DNA of 36,319 nt from UMGS1071 sp045638545 (GCA_045638545.1 JAZUBL010000007.1:1-36319), one strand, 5' to 3'; shown: positions 1-7,462, numbered from the stretch's first letter. Notes: generated from the letters alone by a model not told the origin. Numbers and translations are program-made.

Positions 1-39
1 TTGGCTGGCGACGGCCCGGGAAAATAGGTAGATGCCAAC
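1..39 (+). rRNA. rrf: 5S ribosomal RNA, 3' end (partial)
   Basis: The first ~39 bases match the conserved 3' end of Firmicute 5S rRNA: a GGCGACGGCCCGGG segment, then a TAGGTAGATGCCAAC tail. The gene begins outside the window. A tRNA gene follows after about 10 bases, the usual arrangement at the end of an rRNA operon. The call rests on the terminal sequence alone. Confidence 0.75.
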
Positions 40-49
40 TTTTTTATAT

Positions 50-125
50 TCCTCAATAGCTCAGCCGGTAGAGCATGCGGCTGTTAACCGCAGGGTCGTT
101 GGTTCGAGTCCAACTTGAGGAGCCA
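50..125 (+). tRNA. tRNA-Asn (anticodon GTT), CCA encoded
   Basis: Cloverleaf: acceptor arm TCCTCAA (50-56) pairs with TTGAGGA (115-121), discriminator G122, and CCA is encoded at 123-125. The anticodon stem TGCGG/CCGCA closes the loop CTGTTAA, giving anticodon GTT (Asn). The T-loop GTTCGAGTCC is present. It lies directly after the 5S rRNA end and is probably processed from the rRNA operon transcript. Confidence 0.96.
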
Positions 126-131
126 GAAGAG

Positions 132-160
132 AAGCCATCCAATAGGGTGGCTTTTATTTA
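132..160 (+). terminator. Intrinsic terminator of the rRNA/tRNA operon
   Basis: Stem AAGCCATCC (132-140), loop AATA, stem GGGTGGCTT (145-153), followed by a T-rich tract. It lies just downstream of tRNA-Asn. Confidence 0.8.
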
Positions 161-228
161 TTTCTGCATCATATAAGCAGCAATTGGATTATTATAAATC
201 TGATTGCTGCTTTTTCTTTTCATTGGAA

Positions 229-258
229 TTGACAATAAAAACTTTCAGGGCGTATAAT
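229..258 (+). promoter_or_regulatory. Sigma-A promoter of lipoprotein gene 1
   Basis: A perfect -35 TTGACA (229-234) and a perfect -10 TATAAT (253-258) are separated by 18 bp. The -10 to ATG distance and the spacer length are the same as at 2160-2189, and the sequences resemble each other, so promoter and gene were probably duplicated together. Confidence 0.85.
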
Positions 259-298
259 GATGGCAAATCTATCTTTAATAGAGAAAGAAGGCCTTCTT

Positions 299-1393
299 AT
301 GAAGCTTGCAAAACGAATTTCCATTGCATTACTGGCTGCCTGTGTGATTGGCGGCTCTGTAGTTTCTCTGACAGCTTGCGGCGGGAGCGAACCGACTGAT
401 TCACCATCGTCTGCTGATGGGACTTCTGTTTCTTCCGGTGAGGAACTGCAGGGGTCAGATGAAGAGGCAGTTGCGTTCCGTGATGCCTACGTCAGCAATA
501 CGGCATATCTGGACGGATACACAGAAAAGCCGTTTAATGAAGCAAATTTTAACAGCGTAATTCAGAACAGAATGCGTGATCCGGAGGCAGCGATCACCGG
601 AAAATATGTGGTGATCAGCAATAACTGGGATGAGCAGGAAGACAGTCTTCAGGGCTCTTACCTGACAGACGAGCAGTGGAACGCGCCGTCTTCTGCACCG
701 GGAATGGATATGGGAATTTACGGTTATGTAAATTGGGATGCAAAAGACACCCTTGTTTCGGAACGTGTTGTTCTTTATTTCACCTATGATGAATTGAACC
801 AGACCATGAAGGTTGAGAAGCTGATTCTGGGCACCATTGGAGCAGAAGATCAGGTTCTTGTTTATGAAGGCGATGAAGCGCATAACAAGATGATCGAATT
901 GATGGATCAGTTGGAGAGCCAGGTTGACACCGGCGATGCCGATGCTGTTTCCTCGGAAATTGAGGATAGTACAGCTTCTGTGCTGGTGCAGATTGATTAC
1001 AGCGGCGCCTATCTGACAGCATATTCTGCAGAGCCGTTTCAGTCTGCGTTGGATCAGGTCATTGATACGAAATATGGCTCCGATGAACGCCTCAGCGATT
1101 ATGAGATCCAATGGTACAGTGATTGGGAACAGCTTGATCTGATCGCTGTGCAGGGAGCACAGATGAGCTGGCTGAAGGATGGGGAAGTACCTGTTTCCTG
1201 CAGCGTTTCTCTTGAGTGGGAAGATATCACTGGCCGTGATCCGCAATCTTTCCATATTTATATGGGGTACAATGCGGCTGAAAATACACTCCGCGTTGTA
1301 AAGCTGAACATTCATTATACAAACAATCGGGAACTCTATCAGAAAGAGGGCGCCTATAATACTTTGCTGCAGTATCTCAAAGTATTGGGATAA
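299..1393 (+). CDS. Lipoprotein with two tandem related domains, function unknown
   Basis: A 364-residue secreted lipoprotein. The start at 299 puts ATG behind GAAAGAAGG and at the head of a typical signal peptide, with lipobox LTAC (Cys27) followed by Gly-Gly. An upstream in-frame ATG at 257 lies inside the -10 element and is unlikely. A low-complexity Ser/Asp/Glu linker (about 30-65) precedes two related domains (roughly 75-205 and 230-364), each with a Tyr-rich start (AYLDGY.. / AYLTAYSAEPF), a central Trp segment and a late hydrophobic strand (MKVEKLIL / LRVVKLNI). The second domain clearly resembles the single domain of the next gene (IDYSGAYL, a Y.DW motif, YNA.ENTL.VVK). No enzymatic motif is visible. 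The gene is probably co-transcribed with the one at 1444. I do not recognise a named family. Confidence 0.9.
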   Translation: MKLAKRISIALLAACVIGGSVVSLTACGGSEPTDSPSSADGTSVSSGEELQGSDEEAVAFRDAYVSNTAYLDGYTEKPFNEANFNSVIQNRMRDPEAAITGKYVVISNNWDEQEDSLQGSYLTDEQWNAPSSAPGMDMGIYGYVNWDAKDTLVSERVVLYFTYDELNQTMKVEKLILGTIGAEDQVLVYEGDEAHNKMIELMDQLESQVDTGDADAVSSEIEDSTASVLVQIDYSGAYLTAYSAEPFQSALDQVIDTKYGSDERLSDYEIQWYSDWEQLDLIAVQGAQMSWLKDGEVPVSCSVSLEWEDITGRDPQSFHIYMGYNAAENTLRVVKLNIHYTNNRELYQKEGAYNTLLQYLKVLG

Positions 1394-1443
1394 CTTCAGC
1401 TTTTCACAATTGCAATTATAAACCTGAAAGAAGGAATTAGAAC

Positions 1444-2109
1444 ATGAAACTTTTTAAAAGAATTGCGATCGCTTTGATGGCAGCCTGCGTGATCGGCGGC
1501 TCCGCATTTGCTATGACCGCCTGCGGCGGCGGTTCTACTCCGGAACCAACTCCAGCGCCATCTTCTGAACCGACCACCGTTACTTCCGGTACGGAAAATG
1601 TGATTACTGACAGCGGGCTGGTTGATGATCAGATTGACACCAGCTCTGAGGAGTCCGCTTCTTCTGAGGGTGCGGAGCAGGATACTCCTTCTGCCGGTAT
1701 CGATTACAGCGGGGCATATCTGCGTACATTCCAGGCTGTTCCGTTCCAGGCCGCTATGAAAGATGCAGTGAATCGTACTTATGGCTCGAATGATCGTGTG
1801 GAGGAAATTGAGGTTCTCTGGTATGACGATTGGGATTCTTTGAAGGACTATTCCACCAGCGAGAGACCGGCAGAGTCTGATTTGGCTGAGGGTTGGGTGC
1901 CGGTTGGCTGCAGGATCAAACTGGACTGGGATCCGCTTTATGACAACGATCCGGAAAAGTTTGATATGTATCTGATTTACAATGCACAGGAAAATACCCT
2001 TGATGTTGTGAAAGTGAACGTTTATTTTGATACAGATCATCGATTCATGGATCAGGATGAATCTTTAAATGCAGTGATGCAGATACTGGCGATTTTAGAT
2101 TTAAATTAA
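1444..2109 (+). CDS. Lipoprotein, single-domain paralogue of the preceding gene
   Basis: A 221-residue lipoprotein. Its signal peptide is nearly identical to that of the upstream gene, with lipobox MTAC (Cys27) and then Gly-Gly-Gly. A Pro/Thr/Ser/Glu-rich spacer (30-80) precedes one domain (about 82-221) homologous to the C-terminal domain at 299-1393: IDYSGAYL near 82, then YGSNDRV, WYDDWDSL, and YNAQENTLDVVKVNV near the end. The ribosome site CTGAAAGAAGG precedes ATG. No strong separate promoter and no terminator lie in the 50-bp gap, so it probably shares the upstream transcript. A terminator follows at 2116. The role is unknown; the charged, secreted domain suggests a surface protein. Confidence 0.9.
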   Translation: MKLFKRIAIALMAACVIGGSAFAMTACGGGSTPEPTPAPSSEPTTVTSGTENVITDSGLVDDQIDTSSEESASSEGAEQDTPSAGIDYSGAYLRTFQAVPFQAAMKDAVNRTYGSNDRVEEIEVLWYDDWDSLKDYSTSERPAESDLAEGWVPVGCRIKLDWDPLYDNDPEKFDMYLIYNAQENTLDVVKVNVYFDTDHRFMDQDESLNAVMQILAILDLN

Positions 2110-2115
2110 TTCTAT

Positions 2116-2146
2116 GAGGGCAGGTGTTCACCTGCTCTTTTCTTTT
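2116..2146 (+). terminator. Terminator after the first lipoprotein pair
   Basis: The hairpin arms GGGCAGGTG and CACCTGCTC have a tiny loop and are followed by TTTTCTTTTT. It separates gene pair 1-2 from gene 3, which has its own promoter. Confidence 0.8.
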
Positions 2147-2159
2147 TCATTGCGATTTG

Positions 2160-2189
2160 TTGACATCCTGAAGAAACAGGGATTATAAT
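2160..2189 (+). promoter_or_regulatory. Sigma-A promoter of lipoprotein gene 3
   Basis: TTGACA (2160-2165), an 18-bp spacer, then TATAAT (2184-2189). The -10 element lies 46 bases from the ATG, exactly as at gene 1. The downstream leaders also align (TTTAATA / TTATTAATA, then GAAAGAAGG). Confidence 0.85.
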
Positions 2190-2229
2190 GGCATTGTAAC
2201 TTTATTAATACTGAAAGAAGGCTTTCTTT

Positions 2230-3117
2230 ATGAAACTTTTGAAAAAAATCAGCATTGCGCTGCTGGCAGCTTGCGTGATTGGCGGCTCTGCTGTTTCTAT
2301 GACAGCTTGCGGCGGCGGTTCCACACCAACTCCAACTCCGCCTGTTAATAATGACTCCGGTTACACACAGAACTACACCAACACCGGCGTGCAGGATTAC
2401 CTGAACCGCAGTGACGTGCAGTCTCAGATCGCGATCCTCCAGTCCAGTCTGAAGGATACAGACACTTCTCTCAGCGTTGTGGCAGAAGGCAACAGCATGG
2501 TTTACATTTACAGATTCAACACCATGCAGTACCCAACCCAGGTAGAGCTTGATAATATGCGCAGCCAGATGCAATCCAAGCAGTCTGTTTATCGTACTCT
2601 GATCAACGAGATCGAGACCTTTACAAGCGCTGTGAACCCAAATGTTGTGGCTCGTTATGTGAATGCAGACGGCTCTACCATTATTGAACTGACCTTTAAC
2701 AAGAACTCCATGCTGGATACCACACCGGCAGGTGCTTACACTCCATCCGGCTCCACAGGCACAACAACTACAACAGGCAAGTTTGCATCTCTGCAGGCTT
2801 ATCTGAACACTTACAGCTCTCAGCTGGAGGCAGGCATCAACAACGTAACAGATGCTCTGTATCAGGAGACAGGCATTCGTCTGAACATGGATATTTACGC
2901 ACAGAGCAATACCCTTGTTTATGAGATGAAAACAACTACCTATCCGAATGAATCCTTCGGCAGCTATATGCAGAATATGCTCAGCTCCTCTGATGCAAAA
3001 ACAACTTACGGCGGTATTGTAGACCAGCTGGAACAGTATGTAGACGGCAACATCAGCGTGATGATCCTTGTAAGAGATCCATCCGGCAACGTGATTGCAC
3101 AGGGCAACTATTATTAA
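2230..3117 (+). CDS. Lipoprotein with two copies of a DUF4854-like domain
   Basis: A 295-residue lipoprotein. The signal peptide is almost identical to those of the two genes upstream (lipobox MTAC, Cys27, then GGG), but the mature part is unrelated to theirs. It has two similar halves (about 45-150 and 185-292). Each starts with a YLN segment (VQDYLNRSDVQSQI / LQAYLNTYSSQLEA), continues with a short strand (NSMVYIYRF / NTLVYEMKT) and a helix rich in Gln/Ser, and ends with a hydrophobic strand. This resembles, from memory, the DUF4854 lipoproteins of Clostridia. A Gly/Ser/Thr linker joins the halves. It has its own promoter and two terminators downstream. Codon choice looks more biased than in genes 1 and 2, which may mean higher expression. 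Function unknown. Confidence 0.9.
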   Translation: MKLLKKISIALLAACVIGGSAVSMTACGGGSTPTPTPPVNNDSGYTQNYTNTGVQDYLNRSDVQSQIAILQSSLKDTDTSLSVVAEGNSMVYIYRFNTMQYPTQVELDNMRSQMQSKQSVYRTLINEIETFTSAVNPNVVARYVNADGSTIIELTFNKNSMLDTTPAGAYTPSGSTGTTTTTGKFASLQAYLNTYSSQLEAGINNVTDALYQETGIRLNMDIYAQSNTLVYEMKTTTYPNESFGSYMQNMLSSSDAKTTYGGIVDQLEQYVDGNISVMILVRDPSGNVIAQGNYY

Positions 3118-3170
3118 GCGGGGACGCCCCCGCGGGCGATGCATCCCCTCCGACTTGCCTGTGGCAAGCC

Positions 3171-3200
3171 ACCTCCCCTTTATAAGGGGAGGTTTTCTTT
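3171..3200 (+). terminator. Terminator after lipoprotein 3, within a repeat-like segment
   Basis: Stem ACCTCCCCTT (3171-3180), loop TAT, stem AAGGGGAGGT (3184-3193), then TTTTCTTTTT. The preceding segment (3120-3170) is GC-rich with a second inverted pair (CTTGCC/GGCAAG). It looks like one of the interspersed intergenic repeats common in gut Clostridia, an impression from memory. Confidence 0.8.
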
Positions 3201-3221
3201 TTATGCTGTAATTGCGCAAAT

Positions 3222-3252
3222 AAAAAAACTCCCCGGTGTGGGGAGTTTTTCT
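3222..3252 (-). terminator. Bidirectional terminator between lipoprotein 3 and the permease
   Basis: ACTCCCC (3228-3234) pairs with GGGGAGT (3240-3246) around a GGTGT loop. A-runs on one side and T-runs on the other let it work on both strands. It directly abuts the stop codon of the minus-strand permease gene. Confidence 0.8.
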
Positions 3253-4367
3253 TAAAAGATCCAGTTCCAGCCAAACTGGAAGCCCAGCATAATGGCAAGG
3301 AAGCCAAAGTTGAACAGGGAGAAGATCAGGATGTATTTTCCTGCCTTGCCCGGATTGTGGCTGCAGTATTCGCGGAAGGTGATCAGGCTGGCCAGAGAGG
3401 CGATCAGTGTGCCGGTGCCGCCGATGTTTACACCAACCAGCAAATCGGTGTAGTTGGTGGTGAACTGAGACAGCAGAATAGCCGACGGCACGTTGCTGAT
3501 GACCTGACAGGATAAGGTACTGAACAGCAGTGTGTTCTGCTCCAGCAGGAAGGCGAAGAAATCGCGAATCACGTCGATACGGGCCATGTTGCCGGCAAAG
3601 ATGAAGAATGCCACAAAGGTGAACAGCAGCGGATAGTCTACCATTCGCAGTGCTTTTCTGTCCACAATCAGCAGCATGATCGGAATAACGATCAGGCCGA
3701 TCCAGTACGGCACGCCGCGGAATACAATGACGATGGAAAGCACGAACAGCGCCAGATATAAAATGGTGCGTTTCGGTTCCAGTTTAATTGGTTCATTGCC
3801 CAGCAGCAGGGGCTCGGAGCGGACAAAGATGATGCAGCAGAAGGTGATCAGCGCAATGGCCAGCACAAACGGCGGCAGCATGATGCCCATAAACTCAAAA
3901 GTCGGAATCTCGAATTTCGAGTAGAGATATAAGTTCTGCGGGTTGCCGAACGGCGTCAGCATACCGCCCAGGTTGGCGGCAATGTTCTGCATAATAAAGG
4001 TAAACGCCATGTGCTTTTCCATCTTTGTGGTAGAAAGCACAAAATATCCCAGGGGCAGGAAGGTCAGCAGCGCCATGTCATTTGCAATGAGCATGGAGCC
4101 GATGAACGTGATATACACCAGCGCCAGAATGGTCAGACGCGTTGTTTTGAAGAACTGGACGATCTTCCTGGCAAGAATATAAAAGAACTGGATATTTTTT
4201 AAAGCGCAAACCACCGCCAGCACGCAGAACAGACACGTCAGTGTCCGAAAATCAAAGTAGGAGAGATACTCTCCGTCCGGGGGAATGATACAGCTTGTTA
4301 CGATTGCCGCCACAACAGCAATGCACAGCACCACGTTCTTCCGGACCCAGCGAAATACGGTTGTCAT
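3252..4367 (-). CDS. SLC13/ArsB-type (ion transporter superfamily) permease
   Basis: A 371-residue integral membrane protein with about ten hydrophobic segments. Two motifs mark the SLC13/CitM/ArsB/NhaD group: an AND..LLTFLPL segment followed by FGNPQNLYLYS in the first half, and ISNVPSAILLSQF with a Gly-rich GGTGTLIASLASL in the second. Such proteins move dicarboxylates, citrate, arsenite or sodium; the substrate cannot be read from sequence. ATG at 4367 is chosen because it follows AAGGAA and starts at the first amphipathic helix. Longer starts would run into the divergent gene. At 371 residues it is on the short side for the family. It stands alone, ends at a bidirectional terminator and is divergent from cobA. 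Confidence 0.85.
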   Translation of the reverse strand: MTTVFRWVRKNVVLCIAVVAAIVTSCIIPPDGEYLSYFDFRTLTCLFCVLAVVCALKNIQFFYILARKIVQFFKTTRLTILALVYITFIGSMLIANDMALLTFLPLGYFVLSTTKMEKHMAFTFIMQNIAANLGGMLTPFGNPQNLYLYSKFEIPTFEFMGIMLPPFVLAIALITFCCIIFVRSEPLLLGNEPIKLEPKRTILYLALFVLSIVIVFRGVPYWIGLIVIPIMLLIVDRKALRMVDYPLLFTFVAFFIFAGNMARIDVIRDFFAFLLEQNTLLFSTLSCQVISNVPSAILLSQFTTNYTDLLVGVNIGGTGTLIASLASLITFREYCSHNPGKAGKYILIFSLFNFGFLAIMLGFQFGWNWIF

Positions 4368-4496
4368 AGTATGGTTCCTTTTTTCATATTTTCCAAACTG
4401 CCGGTTCAGCCGGCAGAAATACAATGCGGGAATAATTTCCGCAGTTTTTATTCTAGCACGATTTCTGCCGAAAAGATAGCAGTTTGCGCTGATTTT

Positions 4497-4505
4497 TGCT
4501 ATACT
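4497..4505 (+). promoter_or_regulatory. Extended -10 promoter of the cobA-rsmE pair
   Basis: TGCTATACT is an extended -10 element without a clear -35. The same nine bases occur at the HAD phosphatase (25562-25570) and, on the other strand, at the malic enzyme (25503-25511). Confidence 0.55.
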
Positions 4506-4533
4506 TAACACAGAAACAACCGGGAGGTGTATC

Positions 4534-5052
4534 ATGGGCTGCATTCATCTTTATTTTGGTGACGGCAAAGGCAAAACCACTGCCGCCATGGGTCTGGCTA
4601 TCCGCGGCGCTGGCTGCGGCAAACGGGTGCTAGTCACTCAGTTTTTAAAAGGCGGCAAAAGCGGCGAGCTGGCGTCCCTCTTTCAGCTGAACATCCCTGT
4701 CTGGCGCAACAGCAGGGAATATGGCTTCTTTCCTTTTTTAACAGCGGAAGAAAAAGAAGCCCTCATCACAGAGCAGAACGAACAGCTGCAGAAGATCCAG
4801 GCGGCCCTTGCTGCAAATGCATATGACATGATCATTTTGGATGAACTGGTCACTGCAGCAGAAATCGGCGCAGTAGAGATGGCGCTGGTGAAGGAATTAT
4901 TTGACAACGCACCCTATGATGCAGAACTGGTGCTGACAGGCCACAGCGCGCCTCAGTGGATGGCGGAGAAGGCTGACTATATAACAGAGATGAAATGCAT
5001 AAAACACCCATACCAGAGCGGCCTGCCGGCCCGGGAAGGCATTGAATATTAG
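4534..5052 (+). CDS. cobO: Corrinoid adenosyltransferase (CobA/CobO/BtuR type)
   Basis: A 172-residue cytoplasmic enzyme of the CobA/CobO/BtuR family, which transfers the adenosyl group of ATP to cob(I)alamin or cobinamide to make adenosylcobalamin. The P-loop GDGKGKTT is at residues 9-16, close to the N terminus as usual. The family segments VLVTQFLKGG (about 33-42) and DMIILDELV (about 96-104) follow, and the GH after LVLTG lies near residue 134. Length is typical of the family. The ribosome site GGGAGG precedes ATG. The gene is nine bases upstream of rsmE and probably co-transcribed. No other cobalamin genes are in the window, so a salvage role is plausible but unproven. Confidence 0.92.
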   Translation: MGCIHLYFGDGKGKTTAAMGLAIRGAGCGKRVLVTQFLKGGKSGELASLFQLNIPVWRNSREYGFFPFLTAEEKEALITEQNEQLQKIQAALAANAYDMIILDELVTAAEIGAVEMALVKELFDNAPYDAELVLTGHSAPQWMAEKADYITEMKCIKHPYQSGLPAREGIEY

Positions 5053-5061
5053 GAGGAAATT

Positions 5062-5784
5062 ATGGCACGATTTTTTATAGAAGGAACACCAACAGAAACC
5101 ATGGTCATCAGCGGCGAAGACGGCAGACACATTGCCCGTTCTCTGCGGATGCGCATTGGCGAAACACTGACACTGTGCAACCAGGAAGGTCTTGATTTTC
5201 ACTGTGAAATTACCGCCATTGACGGCGACAACGTAACGGTTGCCATTCTGGAACAGAGCGAGAGCATTGGCGAGCCAACGGTGAAAGTAACCGTATATCA
5301 GGGTCTGCCGAAGTCCGACAAAATGGACTGGATCGTACAGAAAACGGTAGAATCCGGCATTACAAAGCTGGTGCCTGTTATGACAGAGCGCTGCGTTTCC
5401 CGCCCGGACAGTAAGTCTGCGGCAAAGAAAGGCGACCGCTGGCAGAAGATTGCAGAAGAAGCAGCCAAGCAGTGCGGCCGCGGCATTATTCCGCAGGTAG
5501 CACCGCTGATGGACTATAAAGCAGCTGTAAAGGAAGCAGCTGAAAACGGCCCGATCATTTTCTTCTACGAAGGCGGCGGCACCAGCCTCCGCGAACTGGT
5601 AAATGATGACACACAGTGCGTGTCAATTTTCATTGGCCCGGAAGGCGGATTTGATGAAAAAGAAGTGGACTTTGCAAAAGAACACGGCGCACAGATCGGC
5701 TCCCTCGGCACCCGTATTTTCCGCACAGAAACAGCGCCGATCGCAGCGCTTTCCGCTATCATGGCTCTGACAGGAAACATGTAA
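5062..5784 (+). CDS. rsmE: 16S rRNA (uracil-1498-N3)-methyltransferase RsmE
   Basis: A 240-residue SPOUT-class methyltransferase that methylates N3 of U1498 in 16S rRNA using SAM. An N-terminal PUA-like RNA-binding part (about 1-70, with HIARSLRMRIGE) precedes the knotted SPOUT domain. The signature IGPEGGFDEKE is at 191-201 and LGTRIFRTETA at 215-225, both part of the SAM-binding knot. The internal segment QGLPKSDKMDWIVQKTVESGI (about 80-100) is typical. AGGAGG precedes ATG closely. It follows cobO after nine bases. A copy of a structured repeat begins 17 bases after the stop codon. Confidence 0.96.
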   Translation: MARFFIEGTPTETMVISGEDGRHIARSLRMRIGETLTLCNQEGLDFHCEITAIDGDNVTVAILEQSESIGEPTVKVTVYQGLPKSDKMDWIVQKTVESGITKLVPVMTERCVSRPDSKSAAKKGDRWQKIAEEAAKQCGRGIIPQVAPLMDYKAAVKEAAENGPIIFFYEGGGTSLRELVNDDTQCVSIFIGPEGGFDEKEVDFAKEHGAQIGSLGTRIFRTETAPIAALSAIMALTGNM

Positions 5785-5800
5785 CCGGCACACGAAAATA

Positions 5801-5964
5801 AAAGTTTCGGCCACCTTTTCAAAGGTGGCGGGGTGAAGGGGCTGCGCCCATTCTCGTCATCCGCAGATGACGAAACGCCTGTTTAGAATAAAGCGCAGGA
5901 GAGGTGAATTGAAAGCTCCAGTGGAGCTTTCAAGAGGAGAACCCTCGCCGGGGGTTCTCCTCTT
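5801..5964 (+). repeat. Structured interspersed repeat, copy A
   Basis: A ~165-bp non-coding element just after rsmE; a related copy lies at 26275-26437. Copy A folds into at least five hairpins: CCACCTTT/AAAGGTGG (5811-5828); GGGC/GCCC (5839-5849); TCGTCATC-CGCA-GATGACGA (5854-5873); GAAAGCTCC-AGT-GGAGCTTTC (5911-5931); and a 13-bp stem (5932-5944 with 5952-5964). Loops and linkers (CGCA, CCAGTGG, AAACxCCTG, GGTGAAT) are conserved between copies, while stem bases change in a compensatory way. The strand follows the preceding gene. Confidence 0.7.
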
Positions 5965-5984
5965 ATTGCAATAAGATTCCAGTT

Positions 5985-6360
5985 TTATGCCGGGGTTGTT
6001 CTGTGCTTGTAGGGGCGCTTATCAAGCGCCCGCTGGCACATGGATGATGATACGAACCTTTCGATCGGTCGTCCTGCGGACGATGGTTCGACCCTCGCAG
6101 TGAAAGTCTGTTGATTTTTGGTTGGGTTTAAATCATCTGCAAATCTGGTTCTTCTTCCTCCGGAGGGTCCCTTTTCTGTCTTGCCACAGAAAAGAGACGA
6201 AAAGAAGGCAATTAAGGGCGTTGCCCTTAATAATCCCACCAAAGAGGGGCTCCGCCCCTACGTTGGATTACCCCGGCGCCTCTCGCAGAAAATCTTCATT
6301 GATATCGTTCGAATTCATGCATACGCACAAGTGCGTATAGGACGAATTCGAGGCAGACTT
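5985..6360. repeat. Hairpin-rich non-coding stretch upstream of fabG
   Basis: No convincing gene is seen between 5785 and 6399. Past copy A of the repeat the stretch holds a run of separate inverted repeats: GGCGCTT/AAGCGCC near 6014-6030; CGTCC-TGC-GGACG near 6070-6082; CTTTTCTGT/ACAGAAAAG near 6172-6194; TTAAGGGC-GTT-GCCCTTAA near 6211-6230; GGGGC-TCC-GCCCC near 6246-6258; and a two-part palindrome (6309-6351). It resembles intergenic repeat clusters of Clostridia rather than a single RNA gene. Short reading frames here lack ribosome sites and protein-like composition. Confidence 0.5.
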
Positions 6361-6399
6361 ACACTGTCAAAACATTCCGTAAAATAACAGGAGAACAAT

Positions 6400-7143
6400 A
6401 TGGCACAGAAAACAGCAATCATCACCGGCGGCAGCCGCGGCATTGGCAGAGCGGCCGTGCAGGCTTTGTTTGAAAAAGGCTGGAACGTGGTGATCAACTA
6501 TAAAAACAGCAAAGAAAAAGCAGAAGCGCTGGCGACGGAACTGAACAGCCGTGACGTACCGCAGCGAGCCATTGCCGTGCAGGCAGACGTTGCTGACCCG
6601 GTACAGGTGGAAGCCTTATTTGCGGCGGCAGATGCCCAGTTCGGCCGCCTTGATCTGCTGGTGAACAATGCAGGCATCGCTCAGCAGAAGCTGTTCACCG
6701 ACATTACAGCGGAGGACTGGCGCGCTATGGTGGGCGTCAATCTGGACAGCGTCTTTTACTGCAGCCAGCAGGCGCTGAAACGGATGATCTGGAACCACAG
6801 CGGCAAGATCATCAACATCTCCTCCATGTGGGGGCAGGTGGGCGCTTCCTGTGAGGTACACTATTCCGCCGTAAAGGCGGCAGTCATCGGCATGACAAAG
6901 GCCCTGGCCAAAGAAGTAGGCCCCTCTAATATTACCGTTAACTGCATCTGTCCAGGCGTGATCAACACAGAAATGAACGGCAACCTGACAGAAGATATTA
7001 TAGAAGAATTGAAGGAAGAAACACCGCTGTGTGCCATTGGCACACCGGAAGACGTAGCGGCGGCCATCGTATTTTTAGCAGAAGACAGCGCCAATTTTAT
7101 CACCGGACAGGTGCTGGGTGTGAACGGCGGCCTTGTGATTTAA
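6400..7143 (+). CDS. fabG: 3-oxoacyl-ACP reductase-like SDR (FabG family)
   Basis: A 247-residue classical short-chain dehydrogenase/reductase. The Rossmann motif TGGSRGIG is at 9-16, NNAG at 89-92, and the catalytic tetrad is Asn114, Ser142, Tyr155 and Lys159 (YSAVK). The C-terminal GQVLGVNGG segment is typical of FabG, which reduces 3-oxoacyl-ACP with NADPH in fatty-acid synthesis. No other fab genes are nearby and a YciI-like gene follows after 15 bases, so this may be a second FabG-like SDR with another substrate rather than the main fatty-acid enzyme. The ribosome site AGGAG precedes ATG. Confidence 0.88.
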   Translation: MAQKTAIITGGSRGIGRAAVQALFEKGWNVVINYKNSKEKAEALATELNSRDVPQRAIAVQADVADPVQVEALFAAADAQFGRLDLLVNNAGIAQQKLFTDITAEDWRAMVGVNLDSVFYCSQQALKRMIWNHSGKIINISSMWGQVGASCEVHYSAVKAAVIGMTKALAKEVGPSNITVNCICPGVINTEMNGNLTEDIIEELKEETPLCAIGTPEDVAAAIVFLAEDSANFITGQVLGVNGGLVI

Positions 7144-7158
7144 GAAAGGAACAACGCG

Positions 7159-7458
7159 ATGCATTACTACATTTTAGAAGGCACATTCAATGAGAATCAC
7201 CCTGTTGGCCCGGCATTTAAAGCTGCGCTGGATGCGCACCACGCTTATCTGGCGCCATATTTTCAGAGCGGGCAGGTGCTTGTTTCCGGCCCAAAAACAG
7301 CCGGCGGCGGTGGCGTGATGGTCATTAAGTTTGAGAACGAAGCTGACGTGGAAGCATTCATTGCCAACGATCCGTTCGTTACAAACGGCGTGCAGACATA
7401 CCGCGTGACAGAGTTCAACGTATTTAAGCTGCAGGACTACGCAAAAGACTGGCAGTAA
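7159..7458 (+). CDS. YciI-like (YCII domain) protein
   Basis: A 99-residue ferredoxin-like-fold protein of the YciI family. Conserved features seen are the HH pair near residues 27-28 (the family's likely active histidine), the SGP turn near 43-45, and an Asp-Pro-Phe near residues 71-73. Members are small, often dimeric proteins of poorly defined catalytic role. It lies 15 bases after the SDR gene behind AAGGAAC and is followed by a strong terminator, so the two form an operon. A joint role in one small-molecule pathway is inference. Confidence 0.85.
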   Translation: MHYYILEGTFNENHPVGPAFKAALDAHHAYLAPYFQSGQVLVSGPKTAGGGGVMVIKFENEADVEAFIANDPFVTNGVQTYRVTEFNVFKLQDYAKDWQ

Positions 7459-7462
7459 ACAG

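Noticed and set aside
455..1315. Minus-strand frames opposite the lipoprotein genes, including 1396-2040 and 2128-3219.
   Set aside because: They overlap genes with promoter, ribosome site and signal peptide on the plus strand, and show no protein-like pattern.
5985..6387. Frames of 72-89 codons in the hairpin-rich stretch before fabG.
   Set aside because: They run through inverted repeats and lack ribosome sites; this is typical spurious coding in intergenic repeats.
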